Shown here piece by piece: positions 57,749 to 64,000 of a stretch of 64,000 bases of DNA (its first letter is position 1; every line of letters begins with the position of its first letter). Position numbers and translations under genes: made by a program. Source of the stretch: Flammeovirgaceae bacterium (GTDB lineage: Bacteria > Bacteroidota > Bacteroidia > Cytophagales > Cyclobacteriaceae); assembly GCA_016709845.1 (NCBI GenBank), contig JADJMA010000014.1, positions 1 through 64,000 on the forward strand, read 5' to 3'. The notes under the pieces were generated by a model. The model did not search any database, was not told the origin of the DNA, and saw only the letters and a program-made list of their open reading frames with translations.

Positions 57749-58262
57749 ATGAGCCTGTAAACCAAGCTTTTATCCTTACATGACAATTCATTTTTTTACG
57801 ATGAGCTTTCTTGTTTGAACTTTTAAGGCTTTTTAGGGCATTTTGATTGATTTTGTTCTTCAAGTAGGGAGTCCAACCAAGTAGAAGCCCGGGTAAGCCT
57901 AAGGCCATCTGGCTCCATTTCCATAGGTCAAATTCATCTTTATGGTTAAGAATCAAGCCATCTTTAAAAGTGAAACTTGCATGAATTCGATTATTTACCC
58001 TGCGACCTGTCTTCGTGAAAGAGTAGGAAGCTTGCCAATGGCACGAACACCTATCTCCGGTATTCTTGATATTTGAAAATTGCAATTCAAAATCTTTAGC
58101 ATTGAGGCATAACATGTGCCACATGGCTTTAGTATCTGTTGAATTAAGATGGCGAAAGGCAGGATCATAAAACGTTGCCTCAGCATGATAGCAACTGTTC
58201 ATGGTTTGCCAATCTCGTTGCTGAAAGGCCGTGTAAAACGTATGGATTAACGCTGAGTTCAT
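57744..58262 (-). CDS. NTF2-like (SnoaL-type) protein
   Basis: A 172-aa cytoplasmic protein with the NTF2-like fold: HTFYTAFQQRDWQTMNSCYHAEATFYDPAF (in pieces), the DTKAMWHMLCLN helix, CHWQASYSFTKTGRRVNNRI and ASFTFKDGLILNHKDEFDLWKWS. This is the 'nuclear transport factor 2 family' type widespread in Bacteroidota. The basic C-terminal stretch after NALKSL is longer than usual and could come from an indel. Function unknown. Confidence 0.8.
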   Translation of the reverse strand: MNSALIHTFYTAFQQRDWQTMNSCYHAEATFYDPAFRHLNSTDTKAMWHMLCLNAKDFELQFSNIKNTGDRCSCHWQASYSFTKTGRRVNNRIHASFTFKDGLILNHKDEFDLWKWSQMALGLPGLLLGWTPYLKNKINQNALKSLKSSNKKAHRKKMNCHVRIKAWFTGSF

Positions 58263-58376
58263 ATTATTTGTCCGTTGATGTAGCTATTCACCCATCAGGG
58301 CTTTTGCATAGTTTGGGTTAATTGGTAATTCTGTACTTTAGCTTTTAACCTTATGTGAAAGCTAATTGAAAATACG

Positions 58377-60243
58377 ATGAAAATAAAACAACTTCTTCTT
58401 GGTGTGATTGTGGCCGGAGCCAGTTTCCTGGCCACAGGTCAATCGTTTAACAATTTTCCCGTAACTACTCAAAAGCCACCGCTACACGGAAAACACTGGA
58501 TGGCTATAACAGGTAAACCTCTTGCCGCTACTGCTGGAGCCATGATTTTTACTAAGGGAGGAAATGCCATTGATGCTTCCTGTGCCATGCTGGCCGCTAC
58601 GTGCACCATGTGGGATGTACTCAGTTGGGGTGGAGAAACCCAGGCGCTTATATACAATCCTAAAACAAAAAAAGTAATTGCTATTAACGCTTTGGGAGTT
58701 GCGCCAACGGGCGCCACGGCTGATTTCTTTAAGAACAAGGGGATGAAGTATCCACCCGAGTTTGGACCATTAGCTGCTACTACGCCTGGCACCCCAGGAG
58801 GTTTGATGACCATCTTGGCCGAGTATGGTACCATGAGTTTGAAAGAGGTTTTAGCTCCGGCTATGGAATTGGCTTCGGGTTACCCAATTGAAGCACAAAC
58901 TGCCAACGCTATTGAGGGTGGCAAGAATAGAATAAAAGAATGGCCCTATTCAAAGAAAGTGTTTCTGCCTCACTTGGGTCAGAAAAGAGAAGCTCCTGAC
59001 GCAGGAGAAGTTTTTGTTCAGAAAGATTTATTAGCCACGTTACAAAAACTGGTAGACACAGAACAACAAGCTCTTAAAAAAGGAAAGAGCCGCAAAGATG
59101 CAATCTATGCAGCGTACGACCGCTTTTATAAAGGGGATATTGCCAAAGAAATTGCGCGCAGTACACAAGAACAAGGAGGATTAATTACTGAACAAGACTT
59201 AGCCAACTGGAAGGTTAAAATTGAAGAGCCTACCACGACCAACTATCGGGGCATAGATGTTTATAAGCTACAGCAATGGACTCAAGGTCCCGCTTTTCTT
59301 CAAACCCTCAACATTCTTGAAAATTATGATTTAAAAAGTATGGGGTACAATTCTACTCGATATATTCATACGCTATATCAGGCTATGAATCTCGCTTTCG
59401 CGGATCGGGATTTTTATTATGGCGATCCGGCCTTTGGCACTCCGGCTCCTATGAACGTTCTGCTTTCTAAAGAGTATGCCAAAGAACGAATGAAGTTGAT
59501 TAATCCTGAACGCAACGATCCCAATATCGGTCCTGGAGATCCTTATTCTTTTGAAGGAAACAAAAATCCTTATCAAGACTTATTGAAGAAGTGGGGTACG
59601 AGCCAATCATCGTTGCAACGAAACAACCTTCACCCAGATGAAAAATTTATGGAAGCATTTACCGCAGGCACAACATCGGTAGAAGCAACGGATACAGAAG
59701 GATGGGTAGTCTCCATCACACCCAGTGGTGGTTGGGTGCCAGCATGCATTGCCGGAAATACAGGCGTAGGCTTAAGTCAGCGTATGCAGTCTTTTGTTCT
59801 TGATCCAAAAGAAAATCCATTCAACGTTGTTGAGCCGGGTAAGCGCCCCCGAGTAACTCTAACACCGAGTATGGCCTTGAAGGATGGAAAACCATTTCTA
59901 TCATTTGCCAAACAAGCCGGTGACGAGCAAGATCAATTATTGTTGCAATTCTTTCTAAACATTGTTGAGTTTAATATGACGGTACAAGAAGCCTGCGAAG
60001 CGCCCAGCTTCAAAACTTTACAGATGTATTCCAGTTTTGGTGGCCATGAAAAAGTGCCGGTGGGCTAACCCTAAACAGCGAGATGCCCCTTGGTCCCGCA
60101 AGGAATTATCTCGCATGGGCTATCGGTTAAGCTATCAGGATAGAACAAGCGGCCCAATAAATGCCATTTACTTTGACTGGGTTCATGGTACATTCTGGGG
60201 TGGATCCAGCAACCATGGCGAAGATTATGGAATTGGGTGGTGA
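58377..60243 (+). CDS. ggt: Gamma-glutamyltransferase-like Ntn-hydrolase, frameshifted near the end
   Basis: Exported enzyme (signal peptide LLLGVIVAGASFLATGQ) that cleaves gamma-glutamyl bonds, for instance in glutathione. About 620 aa after joining both frames. It has the large-subunit segments TKGGNAIDASCAMLAA and ATTPGTPGGLMTILAEYG, and the cleavage site before the predicted nucleophile Thr432 in AGTTSVEATDTEGWVVS. The usual TTH reads TTS. The small-subunit loop GNTGVGLSQRM and PRVTLTPSMALKDGK follow. A break near 60062 (VPVG) sends the rest, ALSRMGYRLSYQ-like LSRMGYRLSYQ and GTFWGGSSNHGEDYG, into another frame ending at 60243. Confidence 0.88.
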
Positions 60244-60250
60244 AGTTTTT

Positions 60251-60278
60251 TTAGTAGTTAGTCTTTAGTCATTAGTCC
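60251..60278 (+). repeat. Four tandem heptamers TTAGTnn
   Basis: TTAGTAG, TTAGTCT, TTAGTCA and TTAGTCC in immediate succession. Part of it, TTAGTCCTGA (60272-60281), is an inverted copy of TCAGGACTAA (60407-60416) at the 3' end of the convergent GIN-domain gene. Confidence 0.6.
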
Positions 60279-60412
60279 TGAGTTAAAGGGTGTGTGTACT
60301 GGCTCTTCGGGATTTGGACTCATGAAGCGAGATGATTAGGATTTAAAATCCATTTTATCTGTGCTTTGGAATTGCAAATTCCGAACAACGTCTCAATACT
60401 AATGATTCAGGA

Positions 60413-61165
60413 CTAACTATTAGTATGCCCTATCAACCGAGCCCGATCCGTAAACTTTTTACTTACGTTTTTGGTGTTGCCTTTATGTTTGATGACGCCA
60501 CTACCTAAAACAACTGCGTCCAAAGCTGCTGAAGCTGTAAGTTCGCAAGTACCTGAGCCGCTCATTTTTATTTTGGCAGACTCCAATTCACAAGCATAGG
60601 CATTCATTGTGCCGCTACCGCTCATGACAATATCATTCGTTGTGGCATAACCTTTTAATGTTACGTTACCGGATCCACTGATTTCAGTCTTTATATTGTT
60701 TCCTTTCAGGTCAAGGTCAATGCCGCCACTACCCGCAACGGATAAGCTCATGTAATCGGAGGCAATAGAGTTTTCAGAGATTATTTTACCGCCTCCATTA
60801 ACCTGAAGTTCGTTGATATTTTTAACACTTACCATAATTTTCATGGTAGGCTTTACTTTAATATCATCAATCTTTGACCAAATGCTTTTATTTGGATTGT
60901 CTGGTTTGCGCTCAACATTTACCATGAGTACACCATTCTCCACTTTAACGGAAGTTAATTCCCAAATCTCTGTGAGGGCTTCAACAGTTACTTCCTGCTT
61001 ATTAGTTTGCTTTACATAAACCGTATAATTCGAGTTTACATAGATGCTCTTGAACTCAGGTAATTCCAGTGTTTTTTTTGTGGTCTGTGCAAAGGTAAAG
61101 GAGGCTATAGAAAGCAAGACCAGCGAAACCAGAATGAAGGCAAATATAAAATTGATTTTTCTCAT
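60413..61165 (-). CDS. Head GIN-domain (DUF2807) exported protein
   Basis: A 250-aa exported protein with signal peptide MRKINFIFAFILVSLVLLSIA (start 61165; a Met at 61210 is less likely). A beta-rich head GIN/auto-transporter-adhesin-like domain follows, with FKSIYVNSNYTVYVKQ at the start and the repeated SGSGN/SGSG turns (VAGSGGIDLDLKG, ISGSGNVTLKG, MSGSGTMNAYA, MSGSGTCELTA) of its beta-helix. Found widely in Bacteroidota, with a role at the cell surface presumed. Confidence 0.88.
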   Translation of the reverse strand: MRKINFIFAFILVSLVLLSIASFTFAQTTKKTLELPEFKSIYVNSNYTVYVKQTNKQEVTVEALTEIWELTSVKVENGVLMVNVERKPDNPNKSIWSKIDDIKVKPTMKIMVSVKNINELQVNGGGKIISENSIASDYMSLSVAGSGGIDLDLKGNNIKTEISGSGNVTLKGYATTNDIVMSGSGTMNAYACELESAKIKMSGSGTCELTASAALDAVVLGSGVIKHKGNTKNVSKKFTDRARLIGHTNS

Positions 61166-61322
61166 GGAGATAACTATTAGGTTAGGGACAATCTGCAAAT
61201 CTTTAGTCATACCATACGATGTGTTTCGGTAAGTTCACGTAACAGACGATAGGATAACTAAACTAAGGTTAAACTTACCCAGATTCATAGAATTAGAGAA
61301 ATTCCAAGACGAATAAATTGAC

Positions 61323-61451
61323 CTAAGCCATGCATATGTAATAACTATCAATCTTTTTCCGAAAAATGTATCGATATAAGAAGACGAAGAGCGCCAGCCC
61401 AAGACACATGACAAATAGAATAGTGGGGGTAATAAGCTTAGTAGCGTGCAT
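61323..61451 (-). CDS. 42-residue single-pass membrane protein
   Basis: Small frame with ATG at 61451, 10 bp after the barrel gene's stop. A short N-terminus MHATKLITP, then helix TILFVMCLGLALFVFLYRYIF, then a basic tail RKKIDSYYICMA. It lies 3' of the large barrel and may be co-transcribed. A longer frame from 61604 overlaps the barrel gene and is unlikely. Unrecognised. Confidence 0.45.
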   Translation of the reverse strand: MHATKLITPTILFVMCLGLALFVFLYRYIFRKKIDSYYICMA

Positions 61452-61461
61452 AATTAATTGA

Positions 61462-63518
61462 TTAAAATCTGATTCGTGCCTGAAATCTAAGATCATTTTG
61501 GGTATTTCCATCAACTGTTTCTCCACCCGATCCAATCGTCTGCCGATCGGTAAAGCGGTCGTGGCCCCAACGCAGCCAAACTTCCATATCTCTGGTAATT
61601 GCATATTGTACTAAAAGATAGTTTCTTACCCCAACGCCATAATAAGCCGGAAAGGTAAAGGCAAGCCAAACATCTTTCTCGTACACGTACAACCGGTTAT
61701 CATACGTATCGGTATCGATGAGTGCATACCTGCCGCTAATTGAAAAGCGTTTGTACTGCCAGGTAACGTCCTGAAGTATGGCCATTCCGTGTGTAGTGGT
61801 ACCACCCAATTCGTAGGTATTAAATTGCGCGCGGGTTTTTAATGTTATTGATGGTGAAATGGAGTAGTCAAGGTTAATCCAGTAATTTCTTTTAACACCG
61901 GGGCCGTTTGATACAAATTATCTTCCGTTGCGAGATTAATAACTTTGGTTTCTTCGAATGCCTGAACAAATATTAAGATACTTCGTGTGGGTTTGTAGTT
62001 AAAACGAAGAAGCCACTCGTTCCCAGAGGAGGGAACATAACTTCTATAGCGCAGCCAGGGAAAGTGAAAAAGGTCGACATAACCGGAGAAGGAATATTTT
62101 TTATTGAATGTATATTTCCAGCCCCAGTACACCCCTTGCTCATTTTGTGGCGTAGAACTTTCAGATAACGCGTTGCTGTAAAAACTTTGATAGTCGCGGT
62201 TAAACTTTCGAAGGAGTAGTGACATATCCAGTCTCGCGGTAAGGTTGCTTATCAATCCTGCAGTAATCGCAAAACCCTGGTCAAGCGTGTGGGCCAACTC
62301 GCTAAAAAATGCTATGTTTTTATAACTGTAATTGAGGTAGGCACCCATATTTGTATTCTGACTTCCCTGAAAGTAAAATTGATTGTAGACAGTAGGAACT
62401 CTTAAAACCGGAATACTAAATTCCGTATGGTGAATGATAATTCCAACATCTAATGCTTTTTGTTTGTAACTTATAACAGCAGCCATATTACTTTCATTCA
62501 GAATATTTCTGTTTTGTATTTCGCTAATTGTTCTGTGTAAACCTGTATAGCTCAACGATGAAATTAAGCTCTGATCGGCTGTTGAATCTTTGTCCAGATT
62601 CCCATCGCGACCTCGGTATGAGAATAATGCGTGAATAAACAATTGTTTATTTATTGAATAGGTTAACGCTGCTCCCCGAAAATATCCGGCCTCATACAAC
62701 GAGCTATAGGGCATAAAGCCGATGTTGGGCCGTCTGATGGTTGTAACGGCCTCAGCACTTTTACCGATACCAAAAGCCGAACCAAGGATAAGTCCTTGTC
62801 CAAATTGCGCTTGATAATCGCCCACGATTAAATTTTTAATTTTTCCTTTATTAAGAACCTGAGCATGAAAGGAAAGAAAATCAGGACCAAATTGTTGCTC
62901 GGATGGCGCCCAACGAATTTGTTCTCCGGCATCCTTCTCCATCGTAAATCCAAAACTGAAATCACCCGCACGACTGGTACGGAAGCGGGTATAGATTCGG
63001 TTAGGTGATCCTGCATACTGACTTGTGAGAGGTATGCTCTCTTTATATCCTTTTTTTTCTTCGAGTGTTCGGTCAAATTGAAAAACCAGGTAGTTATTTT
63101 TCTCATTCACAACTCTTCGCCAAAGGGATTTATTTATCCCGGAAGATGGATCGGCTACCATGACAAATGGAATAAGTTTTATAAACGAGTTGCGATCTAT
63201 GCCAGGAACACTTTGTAATTCATAAACAGATAGAAAAGGTCCTGCTTCATCGCGATAAGCCAGCAGTGACTGAATTTGCACATCGGTAAGAAAGTAGAGA
63301 GCTTGTAGTTGTTCTTTGGTGATCAGGTTTAGGTTGACAGGATTGCTTAGTAGCTGAGCGAGATTTTCATAGAGTTCCTGATAGTTAAAGTCATCATCCT
63401 GTACGGCCAGAATTTCATCTACCAACCGTTGCAGATCTAAGTCCTTGCGGGGATAGTCCTGCGCGGCTGCTGTTGCAGAAATGAAGAGCCCTACTAAAAC
63501 ATACGTTATAGACTTCAT
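61462..63518 (-). CDS. Helix-hairpin-helix outer-membrane beta-barrel protein, frameshifted
   Basis: About 685 aa with a signal peptide (MKSITYVLVGLFISATAAAQ). An N-terminal helix-hairpin-helix region similar to ComEA (PVNLNLITKEQLQALYFLTD, then SVYELQSVPGIDRNSFI) leads into a long series of beta-strands ending in DLRFQARIRF. A break near 61835 separates the main part from the last strands (RNYWINLDYSISPSI to the end). Family seen in Bacteroidota as 'HHH domain-containing protein'; possibly a DNA- or sugar-uptake-related barrel, unproven. Confidence 0.82.
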
Positions 63519-64000
63519 TTCTTTTTTTGTTGATCAACCCAATAACTAACAGCTGCTTGATGACTGGCGCCTAACAGTGAGTTAAATTGAATCGCATAGT
63601 CGGCCCGAATCTTTTTTCTTTTTACTCCTAACCCAAAAAATCCCGATTGAGGATTGAGATTAAAGCCAGTTCTGATTAAAAACTTTTCCTTAAATGAGTA
63701 TTCCATACCCGTTCTCCAGATTGCTTCGTAGGCTATGTCTTTATCAATTTCAGTAGTTATGAGGAGGCTTTTATTTGGTGTGAAGGTAATGCCCGCTGTA
63801 AGTCGGGTAGATATATTTTCAGCGCTATAATCTGTGTTAAGTTTTGCCTGATTAAGATTGGTAATGTATGCGCCTATAGAGAGTTGGTCCGTGAGTTGCG
63901 CAAGGCCACCAAAATCAATACTTATCGCACCATAAGTTCCAAAGCCATCGGCCTGATATTGAATGTAATTTGCTTTAATTCCCAGCGAGGCAATTCCAAA
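63515..64000 (-). CDS. Outer-membrane beta-barrel protein, 5' end off the right edge
   Basis: Incomplete C-terminal 161 residues, open to base 64000. Strands such as FGGLAQLTDQLSIGAYITNL, RLTAGITFTPNKSLLITTEI and GFFGLGVKRKKIRADYAIQF alternate with turns as in OmpP1/PorV-like barrels. Its stop overlaps the start of the helix-hairpin-helix barrel by 4 bp (ATGA), so the two are translated together. Confidence 0.75.
   Translation of the reverse strand, partial: FGIASLGIKANYIQYQADGFGTYGAISIDFGGLAQLTDQLSIGAYITNLNQAKLNTDYSAENISTRLTAGITFTPNKSLLITTEIDKDIAYEAIWRTGMEYSFKEKFLIRTGFNLNPQSGFFGLGVKRKKIRADYAIQFNSLLGASHQAAVSYWVDQQKKK

Noticed and set aside
1..64000. CRISPR arrays, insertion sequences, prophage or integron features
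   Set aside because: No regularly spaced repeats, transposase or integrase motifs, or terminal inverted repeats of that type were seen on reading.

Overview
The window looks like a chromosomal segment of a Bacteroidota bacterium, most likely of the Cytophagales type (inference). The pointers are an alternative complex III (act) operon running directly into a caa3-type oxidase operon, a clade II (atypical) nos cluster, the long form of IspG, many outer-membrane beta-barrels and lipoproteins, and several promoters of the Bacteroidota form TTTG-N19-TAnnTTTG. No phage, transposon, CRISPR array or rRNA operon was seen, and there is one tRNA (Cys).

Layout. 1-5.3 kb: an ABC permease entering from the left edge, then galactokinase and a Na+/sugar symporter. 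5.4-7.3 kb: a WYL-type regulator and a tightly coupled GyrI-like/small-protein operon. 7.3-13.3 kb: envelope and housekeeping genes (beta-barrel, YkgJ cysteine cluster, thioredoxin-fold protein, HD hydrolase, TPR protein, NTF2-like, histidine phosphatase, OmpA-like). 13.5-15.6 kb: an ABC ATPase and a TolC-type channel. 15.7-17.9 kb: rpsA and tRNA-Cys. 18.4-19.5 kb: galM. 19.6-31.1 kb: a nitrogen-oxide module made of a Crp/Fnr regulator, cytochrome c, fasciclin lipoprotein, nosZ, a membrane protein, nosL, nosD, nosF and nosY, an orphan membrane protein, a divergent quinol-type NO reductase and a truncated globin. 31.9-47.8 kb: actABCDEF, coxBA, ctaB, two subunit III genes, subunit IV and assembly factors. 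47.8-64 kb: an NtrY-like kinase, MlaFE, an SDR, ispG, YjbR, a lipoprotein, an RRM protein, gamma-glutamyltransferase, a GIN-domain protein and two outer-membrane barrels.

How it works together. The 20-47 kb stretch is a respiratory chain. Alternative complex III oxidises quinol and passes electrons through cytochrome c to the cox oxidase, while qNor reduces NO to N2O and NosZ reduces N2O to N2. No nitrite or nitrate reductase is visible. The most interesting regulatory signal is a near-identical 14-bp palindrome in front of the Crp/Fnr gene and between norZ and the globin gene. In both places it sits 36.5 nt from the end of a -7-like element, the spacing of a class II Crp/Fnr activator site.

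Caveat. About twenty genes, including the essential rpsA and ispG, are interrupted by single-base frameshifts, often in homopolymers, and two have in-frame stops. This pattern suggests consensus errors in the sequence rather than gene decay, so I give whole-gene spans and describe each break. Single-residue oddities (ActA Ser282, IspG Tyr) must be read in that light. I found no convincing undescribed multi-gene system.
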